Source of the DNA: Pseudomonas viridiflava
GTDB lineage: Bacteria > Pseudomonadota > Gammaproteobacteria > Pseudomonadales > Pseudomonadaceae
NCBI RefSeq assembly: GCF_900590755.1
Contig: NZ_UUOC01000053.1
Span: 186,001-250,000, forward strand
Reading direction: 5' to 3'
DNA: 64,000 nt
Below the pieces are notes generated by a model. The model searched no databases and had not been told where the DNA came from. It saw only the letters and a list, made by a program, of their open reading frames with translations. The position numbers and the translations under genes were made by a program. Positions 25,924-33,790 of the stretch are shown here, in pieces. Each line of letters begins with the position of its first letter. The stretch's first letter is position 1.

Positions 25924-27348
25924 ATGCAAACCAAACTGCTGATCAATGGCCAGTTAGTCAAAGGCGAAGGTCCGGTGCAGGCTATATTCAACCCGGCACT
26001 GGGTCGTGTGCTGGCGGAAATAAACGAAGCCAGCGAAGCTCAGGTGGATGCTGCTGTTCGCGCCGCCGATGCCGCTTTTGAAAGCTGGTCACAGACTGCG
26101 CCCAAAGACCGTTCGCTGCTGTTGCTGAAACTGGCCGACGCCATCGAAGCCCACGCTGAAGAGTTTGCCAAGCTCGAATCGGATAACTGCGGCAAGCCCT
26201 ACAGCGCGGCGCTGAATGACGAGATTCCGGCGATTGCCGACGTATTCCGCTTCTTCGCCGGGGCCAGCCGCTGCATGGGCGGTTCTGCGGCGGGTGAATA
26301 CCTGCCGGGGCATACCTCGATGATCCGCCGCGACCCGATTGGCGTAATCGCCTCGATTGCGCCGTGGAATTACCCGCTGATGATGGTCGCCTGGAAGATC
26401 GCCCCGGCGTTGGCGGCAGGCAACACCGTGGTGCTCAAACCCTCGGAAATGACCCCGCTCACCGCGTTACGCCTGGTGGAGCTGGCGGCTGATATTTTCC
26501 CGGCGGGGGTGTTGAATCTGGTATTCGGGCGCGGCACGTCAGTGGGCAATGCACTGGTGACACACTCGAAGGTGCGCATGGTTTCCCTGACCGGATCCAT
26601 CGCTACCGGCTCGCATATCATTTCCAGCACCGCCAACAGCGTGAAACGCATGCACATGGAGCTGGGCGGCAAGGCGCCGGTGATCATATTCGACGACGCC
26701 GACATTGACGCAGCGGTCGACGGCATTCGCACCTTTGGCTTTTATAACGCGGGGCAGGACTGCACTGCCGCCTGCCGCATCTACGCGCACAGCGACATCT
26801 ACGACAGCTTTGTTGCCAAGTTGGGCGAAGCAGTCAGCACGATCAAATATGGCCTGCAGAACGACCCTGCCACCGAGATGGGTCCGCTGATCAGCGCTCA
26901 TCACCGGGATCGGGTAGCGGGTTTTGTTGAGCGCGCATTGGCTCAATCGCACATTCGGTTGATCACCGGCGGTAAGACAGTTGAAGGCAATGGCTTCTTT
27001 TTTGAACCCACGGTCATTGCCGACGCTCAGCAGGATGACGAAATCGTTCGCCGTGAGGTGTTCGGCCCGGTGGTCTCCGTCACCCGATTCGACGATGAAG
27101 CGCAGGTGCTGGCGTGGGCCAACGAATCCGATTACGGCCTGGCTTCGTCGGTCTGGACCCAGGACATCGGCCGCGCCCACCGCCTGGCCGCCCGCCTGCA
27201 ATACGGCTGCACCTGGGTGAATACCCATTTCATGCTGATCAGCGAAATGCCCCATGGCGGGCAGAAACTGTCGGGATACGGCAAGGATATGTCGATGTAC
27301 GGGCTGGAGGACTACACCACGGTCAGGCATGTGATGTTCAAGCATTGA
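25924..27348 (+). CDS. patD: Aldehyde dehydrogenase, gamma-aminobutyraldehyde type
   Basis: NAD-dependent dehydrogenase of 474 aa. By context it oxidises 4-aminobutanal from putrescine to GABA. Family motifs: PWNYPLMMVAWKIAPALAAGN, the general-base Glu in MELGGKAPVII (about residue 245) and the catalytic Cys in NAGQDCTAACR (about residue 280). RBS AAGGAG lies 7 nt before the ATG. Last gene of the ydc-type operon; assignment of the substrate comes from gene order and from similarity to E. coli PatD. Confidence 0.92.
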   Translation: MQTKLLINGQLVKGEGPVQAIFNPALGRVLAEINEASEAQVDAAVRAADAAFESWSQTAPKDRSLLLLKLADAIEAHAEEFAKLESDNCGKPYSAALNDEIPAIADVFRFFAGASRCMGGSAAGEYLPGHTSMIRRDPIGVIASIAPWNYPLMMVAWKIAPALAAGNTVVLKPSEMTPLTALRLVELAADIFPAGVLNLVFGRGTSVGNALVTHSKVRMVSLTGSIATGSHIISSTANSVKRMHMELGGKAPVIIFDDADIDAAVDGIRTFGFYNAGQDCTAACRIYAHSDIYDSFVAKLGEAVSTIKYGLQNDPATEMGPLISAHHRDRVAGFVERALAQSHIRLITGGKTVEGNGFFFEPTVIADAQQDDEIVRREVFGPVVSVTRFDDEAQVLAWANESDYGLASSVWTQDIGRAHRLAARLQYGCTWVNTHFMLISEMPHGGQKLSGYGKDMSMYGLEDYTTVRHVMFKH

Positions 27349-27487
27349 GTTGCGAGACAACGCAGGACTTATTGGAGCGCACCGAGGTTACGAGGCCCGC
27401 GATGGCGGTTTGTCAGACAGACCGCTATCGCTGCCTCGCGGTGCTCGTGAGCTCCCGGTTTTGCATTTTTTCAGACACACCTCAATC

Positions 27488-27564
27488 CTGTAGGAGCTGC
27501 CGAAGGCTGCGAACAACGGTGTTTCTGACACACCGCTGTTCGCAGCCTTCGGCAGCTCCTACAG
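27488..27564. repeat. REP-type inverted repeat, family A (copy 3)
   Basis: Arms CTGTAGGAGCTGCCGAAGGC and complement between the convergent patD and oxidoreductase genes. It could serve as a bidirectional 3' structure, since no ordinary terminator is seen here. Confidence 0.9.
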
Positions 27565-27584
27565 GGGGCGCATTTCAACGCTGA

Positions 27585-28691
27585 TCAATCCCGCAAATCA
27601 GACTCATGAATCGGCTGATCACGATGAGTTGCCCGCTGATACTGCGCGGGCCAGGTGGCTTTGCGGCCGCCCAGGTCGTCATCGGCATGCAAGGGCCAGT
27701 AAGGATCGCGCAACAGTTCGCGAGCCAGCAGGATGATGTCGGCCTGGCCGGTGCGCAGGATGTGTTCGGCCTGAGCAGGCTCGGTGATCATGCCGACGGT
27801 GCCGGTGGCCATGCCGGATTCTTTGCGCACTCGCTCGGCGAATCGGGTCTGGTAACCCGGGCCGACCGGGATTTCGGCATTAGCGGAGGTGCCGCCCGAT
27901 GACACGTCAATCAGGTCGACGCCCAGGTCTTTCAGGCGACGCGCCAGCTCAACGGTTTCATCCGGGTTCCAGCCATCTTCCACCCAGTCAGTCGCGGAAA
28001 CCCGCACAAACAACGGCAACTCTTCCGGCCAGACGGCGCGCACAGCCTCGGTAACTTCCAGGGTCAGGCGAATACGGTTTTCAAACGAACCGCCGTATTT
28101 GTCCTGACGTTGGTTGCTCAGCGGCGAAAGGAACTGGTGCAGCAGATAGCCATGGGCGGCGTGGACTTCCACCACTTTGAAACCCGCAGTCAACGCGCGC
28201 TTGGCGGACGCGACGAACGCCCCAATGACTTCCTGAATCTGCGCCTCGGTCAATTGCACAGGCGCGGTGTGTTTTGGATCGAAGGCAATTGGTGAAGGAC
28301 CCCAGGGTGTCCAGCCGCCTTCATCGGCCTTGATGCTCCCGGACTTGCCCAGCCACGGACGCCAGGTGCTGGCTTTGCGCCCGGCATGGGCCAGCTGGAT
28401 GCCAGCGACGGCGCCTTGGGCGGTGATGAAACGGGTGATGCGCTGCAAACCTTCGATCTGCTCGTCGTTCCAGAGGCCCAGGTCTTCAGGGGTGATTCGG
28501 CCGTCTTTGGTCACCGCCGTGGCTTCGGTAAAGATCAACCCGGCGCCGCCCACTGCACGGCTGCCCAGGTGAACCAGGTGCCAGTCGTTGGCCAGCCCGT
28601 CCACCGACGAATACTGGCACATGGGGGAAACCGCGATGCGATTGCGCAAGGTCAATTGGCGCAGCGTGTAGGGTTCTAACAACAGGCTCAT
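27585..28691 (-). CDS. NADH:flavin oxidoreductase, old yellow enzyme family (YqjM/XenA-like)
   Basis: FMN-dependent ene-reductase of 368 aa. TIM-barrel start LRNRIAVSPMCQYSS has Cys25, the flavin-tuning cysteine of the YqjM/XenA class. GIQLAHAGRKAST and EVHAAHGYLLHQFLSP hold the substrate-binding His pair. Likely reduces activated alkenes or nitro compounds; true substrate unknown. Transcribed alone, between REP copy 27488 and recJ. Confidence 0.93.
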   Translation of the reverse strand: MSLLLEPYTLRQLTLRNRIAVSPMCQYSSVDGLANDWHLVHLGSRAVGGAGLIFTEATAVTKDGRITPEDLGLWNDEQIEGLQRITRFITAQGAVAGIQLAHAGRKASTWRPWLGKSGSIKADEGGWTPWGPSPIAFDPKHTAPVQLTEAQIQEVIGAFVASAKRALTAGFKVVEVHAAHGYLLHQFLSPLSNQRQDKYGGSFENRIRLTLEVTEAVRAVWPEELPLFVRVSATDWVEDGWNPDETVELARRLKDLGVDLIDVSSGGTSANAEIPVGPGYQTRFAERVRKESGMATGTVGMITEPAQAEHILRTGQADIILLARELLRDPYWPLHADDDLGGRKATWPAQYQRATHRDQPIHESDLRD

Positions 28692-28770
28692 GGAGACCTC
28701 TCAGGCAGGATTTGGACAGTGCATATAGCCTAGTCGACAATGCCGTCCCGCCGAGGGTTCCTGCTGATTG

Positions 28771-30486
28771 CTAGCGCGGCGCGATGTGAGCAACCATCAA
28801 CTGCACGGTTTCATTGCCGCGAAATTCGTTGAGGTCCAGCTTGTAGGCTAGTTCGACCCAGCGAATGTTGGGGTTGGGCCAGACATCCCGGTCGACCCCA
28901 AAAGCAATCGCGTCGAGCTTCACCGTGCCGCATTCGCTTTTAAGCACCATCTTCAGATGCCGCTCACCGACTACCCGCTGCTCTACCAACTGAAACACGC
29001 CATGGAACAACGGCTCAGGAAAATGCTGCCCCCAGGGACCAGCATTTCGCAGGGCGCGGGCCAGTTCCAGATGGAATTCCTCAACCGCCAGTGCGCCGTC
29101 GGACAGCAGGCGACCGGTGAGGTCTTCTTCCTGAAGCTGACGTCGCACTTCTTCATCGAATGCCTGGGCAAAGGCCGGGAAATTTTCTTCCGGCAACGAC
29201 AACCCCGCCGCCATCGCGTGCCCGCCAAACTTGCTGATCAGCTCGGGATGACGCGCAGCGACCGCGTCCAGTGCATCGCGGATGTGGAACCCGGCAACGG
29301 AGCGTGCCGAACCTTTGAGCACGCCCTCGCCTGCACTGGCGAATGCGATGGTGGGCCGGTGATAGCGATCCTTGAGACGCGAAGCCAGGATACCGATGAC
29401 GCCCTGATGCCAGTCCGGCTCGAACACACAAAGGCCGAACGGCATGGACTCCAGCGGCAGATCCTTGAGCTGGGCCAGCGCTTCACGCTGCATGCCTTGC
29501 TCGATGGACTTGCGGTCCTGGTTGAGTTCATCCAGCTGCACGGCCATTTCACGGGCCAGGGTTTCGTCTTCGCAGAGCAGGCATTCGATGCCAAGGCTCA
29601 TATCGTCCAGACGCCCTGCCGCGTTCAGTCTTGGCCCGAGGATAAAACCCAGATCGGTGGAGGTAATGCGTTTGTGATCGCGACGGGCAACCTCCAGGAT
29701 TGCTTTGAGCCCGGGGCGCGCACGGCCGGCACGAATCCGCATCAGGCCTTGATGCACCAGAATGCGATTGTTGGTATCCAGTGGCACCACGTCAGCCACG
29801 CTGCCCAGCGCCACCAGATCCAGCAATTCGCCGAGGTTCGGTTGAGCACGCTGGTTGGCCTCGAACCAGCCGCTGTCTCGCAGACGTGCGCGCAAGGCCA
29901 TCAATACGTAGAAGATCACTCCGACACCGGCCAGCGCCTTGCTGGGGAACGTACAACCAGGCTGATTGGGATTGACGATGGCATCGGCGGCGGGCAGCTC
30001 ATGGCCGGGCAAGTGGTGATCAGTGACCAGTACTTGCAAACCGGCCGCCTTGGCAGCGGCCACGCCTTCGACGCTGGAAATACCGTTATCCACCGTCATC
30101 AGCAATTGCGGCGTGCGCTGCAACGCCACGGCGACGATTTCCGGGGTCAGGCCATAGCCGTATTCGAACCGGTTGGGGACCAGATAATCCACATGAGCAG
30201 CGCCCAGCAACCTCAGGCCCAGCACGCCCACGGTGCTGGCCGTGGCGCCGTCAGCGTCGAAGTCGCCAACGATAAGAATGCGCTGGCGCTCGTTAAGCGC
30301 CGTGACCAGCAAATCCACTGCGGCATCGATGCCCTTGAGCTGCTGATACGGGATCAGCCGCGCCAGGCTTTTATCCAGTTCGGCTTCGGACAACACGCCT
30401 CGCGCGGCATACAGCCGGGTCAGCAATGGCGGCAAATCGCCGAGGAAAGGCAAGGTTTGCGGCAATGTACGAGGTTCGATGCGCAT
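28771..30486 (-). CDS. recJ: Single-stranded-DNA exonuclease RecJ
   Basis: 5'-3' ssDNA exonuclease in recombination and mismatch repair. 571 aa with the DHH-family motifs: DFDADGATAS (about residue 70-80), DHH in VTDHHLPGHELP (about 160), the DHHA1 domain with GGHAMAAGLSL (about 395-405) and the C-terminal OB-fold. The ATG at 30486 (MRIEPRTLPQTLPFLGDLPP) matches homologues; a TTG at 30510 would add eight residues. No strong ribosome-binding site is visible for either. Confidence 0.96.
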   Translation of the reverse strand: MRIEPRTLPQTLPFLGDLPPLLTRLYAARGVLSEAELDKSLARLIPYQQLKGIDAAVDLLVTALNERQRILIVGDFDADGATASTVGVLGLRLLGAAHVDYLVPNRFEYGYGLTPEIVAVALQRTPQLLMTVDNGISSVEGVAAAKAAGLQVLVTDHHLPGHELPAADAIVNPNQPGCTFPSKALAGVGVIFYVLMALRARLRDSGWFEANQRAQPNLGELLDLVALGSVADVVPLDTNNRILVHQGLMRIRAGRARPGLKAILEVARRDHKRITSTDLGFILGPRLNAAGRLDDMSLGIECLLCEDETLAREMAVQLDELNQDRKSIEQGMQREALAQLKDLPLESMPFGLCVFEPDWHQGVIGILASRLKDRYHRPTIAFASAGEGVLKGSARSVAGFHIRDALDAVAARHPELISKFGGHAMAAGLSLPEENFPAFAQAFDEEVRRQLQEEDLTGRLLSDGALAVEEFHLELARALRNAGPWGQHFPEPLFHGVFQLVEQRVVGERHLKMVLKSECGTVKLDAIAFGVDRDVWPNPNIRWVELAYKLDLNEFRGNETVQLMVAHIAPR

Positions 30487-30536
30487 GCGGTTTTCGCTGA
30501 TTCCAAACAAAATTTAACTGACTGTGGTGTAAATCC

Positions 30537-30626
30537 GTGGGACCGGCTTTAGCCGGGAAGAGGCCGGTACATCCACTGTATTTTCGTAATCCGAGCTACC
30601 GTCTTCCCGGCTAAAGCCGGTCCCAC
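30537..30626. repeat. REP-type inverted repeat, family B (copy 4)
   Basis: Arms GTGGGACCGGCTTTAGCCGG and complement, 50 bp upstream of the recJ start and 36 bp downstream of the yaeQ stop, in the gap between these two co-directional genes. Confidence 0.88.
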
Positions 30627-30661
30627 AAAGTCCGCGCAAATCCATATGCGGCGTGCAGGTA

Positions 30662-31204
30662 TCAGCCGCGCTCGCCCGCAAGCCATTGCAACTGCACTTC
30701 ATGCTGACCACGGTCGTCGGTGACGAACACGGTTCCTTCGCTGATCATCACGTCCCACTTGATAACCCGCGGCATGTCTTTGGCCAGGACTTCGAGCACT
30801 TCCTGAGGCACGGCGGCAATGTTGACGTTTTTCAGGTTCTTGATGGCCGGGATCACCTTGCCTTCCCAGACGCGCAGACTGCCATAGGCCAGCAGGCTGG
30901 TGCGCTCGGTGCGGCGCGAGCACCAGGTCAGGCGGTCTGCGTCGGGCTGGCCGACTTCGATCCAGTGCAGGACGCGATCATCCAGGCTTTTTTCCCACAG
31001 CGCTGGCTCGTCCACGTCTGACAGACCACGGCCGAACGACAGCTGCTCGTTGTACCAGAACGCGTAGGCCAGCAGGCGCACAGTCATGCGCTCTTCGGTT
31101 TCCGAAGGGTGACGCGCGATGGTCTGTTTGACGCTTTCGTAAACCCCACGGTCAAGGTCGGTGAGGTTGAGTTCGAATTTGTAGGTCGTGGACGGCTGGG
31201 CCAT
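30662..31204 (-). CDS. yaeQ: YaeQ family protein
   Basis: Cytosolic protein of 180 aa, whole-length YaeQ (PD-(D/E)XK nuclease-like fold known from structures of the family). Recognised by MAQPSTTYKFELNLTDLDRG, the FGRGLSDVDEPALWEKSLDD block and IEVGQPDADRL. The biological role is unsettled; early links to haemolysin transcription in E. coli were not confirmed as I recall. The ATG at 31204 is used although the frame extends further upstream. Gene order recJ-yaeQ is conserved in Pseudomonas. Confidence 0.93.
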   Translation of the reverse strand: MAQPSTTYKFELNLTDLDRGVYESVKQTIARHPSETEERMTVRLLAYAFWYNEQLSFGRGLSDVDEPALWEKSLDDRVLHWIEVGQPDADRLTWCSRRTERTSLLAYGSLRVWEGKVIPAIKNLKNVNIAAVPQEVLEVLAKDMPRVIKWDVMISEGTVFVTDDRGQHEVQLQWLAGERG

Positions 31205-31442
31205 GAACGGGCTTCTAGAGGCGGGAAAGACCGCAAGTCTACCCGATGCAGGACCCAGGAACGACCCGGGCAAGCTGATCGGTTGTCTGGTTGTGAATTG
31301 CCGGTGGGGGTGCGACATCAAAACCGCTGATATCAGTACATATTCGAGACTCGAAACGATATCCTGCGCAACCCTCATCGTGCCCCCTGGTGTGCAAGGC
31401 ATTTGATTTTGGACCGCAGCCATTTATCGTCATTTGACGCTC

Positions 31443-31448
31443 TATACT
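31443..31448 (+). promoter_or_regulatory. Possible -10 element for the gene at 31477
   Basis: TATACT 28 nt before the ATG, with a weak -35 side. It would give a leader of about 22 nt containing the GAGGA ribosome-binding site. Confidence 0.35.
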
Positions 31449-31476
31449 CAGCCATTTCCTGAGGAAGCTACCGCGA

Positions 31477-32367
31477 ATGCCTTATCGCACCTCATCGCTC
31501 AAGAGGGCGGTGCTAACCATCGCACTGGCAATTTTCAGCCAGTTCGGCATGCCAGGCACAAGCTACGCCAAGGACACCCTCATCTGGCTGTTACGCGATA
31601 TGCCGCCGGTCACGATATTTTCCGGGCCTGACCAGGGCAAAGGCGCAATAGACCAACTGCTGCCACTGCTCACGGCCAGAATGCCGGAGTACGACCACCT
31701 GCTGATGCATGTCAATCGCGCTCGGGGCATGCAAATGCTCAAAGATGAGAATTTTACCTGCGATCCCATGCTGCTCTGGACTGCGGAGCGGGCCAAGAGC
31801 GTCATTTTCTCGATCCCCACCTACGCAGTGGCCAGCAACGGCCTGATTGTCCGCCGTCAGGATCTGGAGAAGTTCGCGCCCTTCATTGAGGGCAAATCCG
31901 TTGATCTGGCAGCACTGTTGGCCAGCAAGTCGGTCAGGATCGGTATTGTCGCCGAACGCAGCTATGGCCAGGTGATCGACCCGATTCTGAAAAGCGTGGC
32001 GCAAGAGGATCTAAGCCTGCACTACGGCAACGACGCCATTGGCAGCCTGCTGCAGATGGAGCGGTTGGGAAGGCTCGAAGCACTGATCAGTTACTGGCCC
32101 GAAGCGCTCTATCAGGCGCGCCAGCAAGGCATTGTCCCTGAGGACCTGGCTTTCCTGCCGGTCAAGGGAACGCCCAAGTATCAATTCACCCACATCGCTT
32201 GCTCCAATACGCCCGAAGGCAAGCAAGCCATCGACGTCATCAACCGTGAAATGCGGGTTCTGCGCGAGAGTAAGCTGATCGATCTTTATGCACAGTGGCT
32301 GCCGTCGCCACAGCGGGAGGAGTACCTGCAGGACGCCAAGGCGTTTTTTCAAGACACGGGAAAATGA
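31477..32367 (+). CDS. Periplasmic substrate-binding-like protein (TIGR02285-type)
   Basis: Secreted protein of 296 aa with a signal peptide cleaved near SYA-KD (about residue 31). The mature part resembles family 3 solute-binding proteins (DTLIWLLRDMPPVTIF; NRARGMQMLKDENFTCDPMLLWTAER) but no transporter genes accompany it. Such proteins appear next to sensor systems in pseudomonads. Ligand unknown. Confidence 0.85.
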   Translation: MPYRTSSLKRAVLTIALAIFSQFGMPGTSYAKDTLIWLLRDMPPVTIFSGPDQGKGAIDQLLPLLTARMPEYDHLLMHVNRARGMQMLKDENFTCDPMLLWTAERAKSVIFSIPTYAVASNGLIVRRQDLEKFAPFIEGKSVDLAALLASKSVRIGIVAERSYGQVIDPILKSVAQEDLSLHYGNDAIGSLLQMERLGRLEALISYWPEALYQARQQGIVPEDLAFLPVKGTPKYQFTHIACSNTPEGKQAIDVINREMRVLRESKLIDLYAQWLPSPQREEYLQDAKAFFQDTGK

Positions 32368-32400
32368 TGCATTGCATCCAGCCGCCATACCCGGGCCGAA

Positions 32401-32439
32401 AAAAAGAAACCCCGAGCAGCGGGGAGACTACTCGGGGTA
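32401..32439 (-). terminator. Terminator of the DUF3509 gene
   Basis: On the reverse strand the stem ACCCCGAG / CTCGGGGT is followed by a T-rich tail TTTCTTTTTTT. It lies about 108 nt after the stop of the gene at 32547, and could also mark the end of the convergent gene at 31477. Confidence 0.8.
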
Positions 32440-32546
32440 AACCGTGGTCCATCTGGACCAGTACGGGGCTTCAAACACCGGAGCACAATGTTTCAAGCCG
32501 TCGTAATTAATCAGAACGCCCTTGAACCATAAGGTTCCGGCGCCTT

Positions 32547-32843
32547 TCAAACAAAAGGCTGAGCAGGGATGAACGGGCGATTGAGGGCCGCATGGCGCAT
32601 CGCCGCGATCACACAAGGTTCGATCCGGCCTTCAGCAACCATCAGGTCGCGACGCAGACCATCGACCACATCGGTCAGCTGGCGCTTATCACCCAACTGC
32701 GCCGCCGAGAATGTGCGCTCAATAATCACTGCACCGTCGGCATCCTTGAGCGAGACCAGACGCTCACCCAGAAGCCCGGCAGGGCCGAGATCAGCCTGGT
32801 ACGGCGTCAGTGCTTCGCTTAGCAGTAAGCTGATATTTTCCAT
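32547..32843 (-). CDS. DUF3509 family protein
   Basis: Protein of 98 aa, no signal peptide or membrane segment. The pattern LVSLKDADGAVIIERTFSAAQLGDKRQLTDVVDGLRRDL is typical of DUF3509, a family mostly restricted to Pseudomonas. Start uncertain: ATG at 32843 preferred, GTG at 32855 also possible. Function unknown. Divergent from the response regulator at 33128. Confidence 0.85.
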   Translation of the reverse strand: MENISLLLSEALTPYQADLGPAGLLGERLVSLKDADGAVIIERTFSAAQLGDKRQLTDVVDGLRRDLMVAEGRIEPCVIAAMRHAALNRPFIPAQPFV

Positions 32844-32995
32844 AGGGTTCACCACTCAACAGTTTGAATGCAAAGGTGCTTATCAATGACCATCGACAGC
32901 GGCAGAAAGTTCTCGACGGGCAAGTGATGCGTTTACCCGAGCATGCCTGCCCAATGTGACAGAGAAAAAACCGGCAGCGACGCGTGGATGTGTCC

Positions 32996-33033
32996 GTAGG
33001 ATATTTCCTTCGAAATCCTGCCCATTTCCTACA
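32996..33033 (+). promoter_or_regulatory. Nested inverted repeat, candidate operator of the response regulator gene
   Basis: Outer arms GTAGGA (32996-33001) and TCCTAC (33028-33033), inner arms AGGATATTTC / GAAATCCT (32998-33019). TTTCCTA at 33025-33031 is the heptamer known for BvgA binding in Bordetella. It lies about 95 nt upstream of the TTG start at 33128. Operator role is inference. Confidence 0.4.
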
Positions 33034-33127
33034 GGCGCCTCATACCTCATTCCCACTTCACCACGCCGTCGAACTGCGATGCTGGGCGTCTTCTTCACTG
33101 AGGCGTTCAGACGCAACGGAGCACAGC

Positions 33128-33787
33128 TTGGGCGACTTTTCCGATCAAAATTTGCGCATCCTTCTGGCCGGAGATCATCCGATATTTCGCATGGGCCTAC
33201 AGACCGTCGCTGAAAAAGTGCCCGATGCTCAGGTGGTTGCCCAGGCCTTGACCGCCGAAGAGCGCCTGCAACTGCTGCACAGCCACGGTCCAGAGCTGCT
33301 GATCACTGATTTGTTGATGCCTGCCCATCAGCAAGCCACTGATCTGCAACTGCTGGCCGATATCCGCAAGCAGTTCCCCGAACTCAGCATTCTGGTGGTC
33401 ACGTCAGTCAAGGATGGTCAACTGCTGCGGTCGATTCTCAGGCTCAAGATCCAGGGATTGATGAACAAGACCCAGGTGCTCGACGAATTGCCCGCAGCCA
33501 TTGCTTCCATTCGTCGTGGGCGGCCCTACATCGCCAATTCCGTGCGCAATGCGATGCTTGAGGCGCTTCAGCTGGAGAAGGCCCGCCCCAAGACCCTGGA
33601 ACAACTTTCGCCCCGTGAACAAGAAGTCTTGAAACTGTTCGCCACGGGAGTCTCGGTGAGCAAAATCGCCGAGCAGCTCGGCCGCAGCAAACAGACCGTC
33701 AGCGCGCAAAAAATCAGTGCGATGCGCAAAACCAGGCTGACGACCGACGTCGCTCTGCTGATCTACCTGCAAAAGAAGCAGGCCTGA
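33128..33787 (+). CDS. NarL/LuxR-type response regulator (BvgA-like)
   Basis: Two-component response regulator of 219 aa. Receiver domain (about 8-125) with an Asp in LLITDLLMPAH, acidic pocket residue in LLAGDHPIF and the conserved Lys in GLMNKTQ; C-terminal LuxR helix-turn-helix (about 155-215; LSPREQEVLKLFATGVSVSKIAEQL). The TTG at 33128 has GGAG 6 nt upstream and gives the usual family length; no ATG fits well. Convergent with the truncated BvgS-like gene, their stop codons 3 nt apart, so this regulator lacks an evident intact kinase here. Confidence 0.85.
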   Translation: MGDFSDQNLRILLAGDHPIFRMGLQTVAEKVPDAQVVAQALTAEERLQLLHSHGPELLITDLLMPAHQQATDLQLLADIRKQFPELSILVVTSVKDGQLLRSILRLKIQGLMNKTQVLDELPAAIASIRRGRPYIANSVRNAMLEALQLEKARPKTLEQLSPREQEVLKLFATGVSVSKIAEQLGRSKQTVSAQKISAMRKTRLTTDVALLIYLQKKQA

Positions 33788-33790
33788 ACG

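Noticed and set aside
28957..30552. 531-codon open frame antisense to recJ
   Set aside because: RecJ on the reverse strand has all catalytic motifs; the antisense frame has none.
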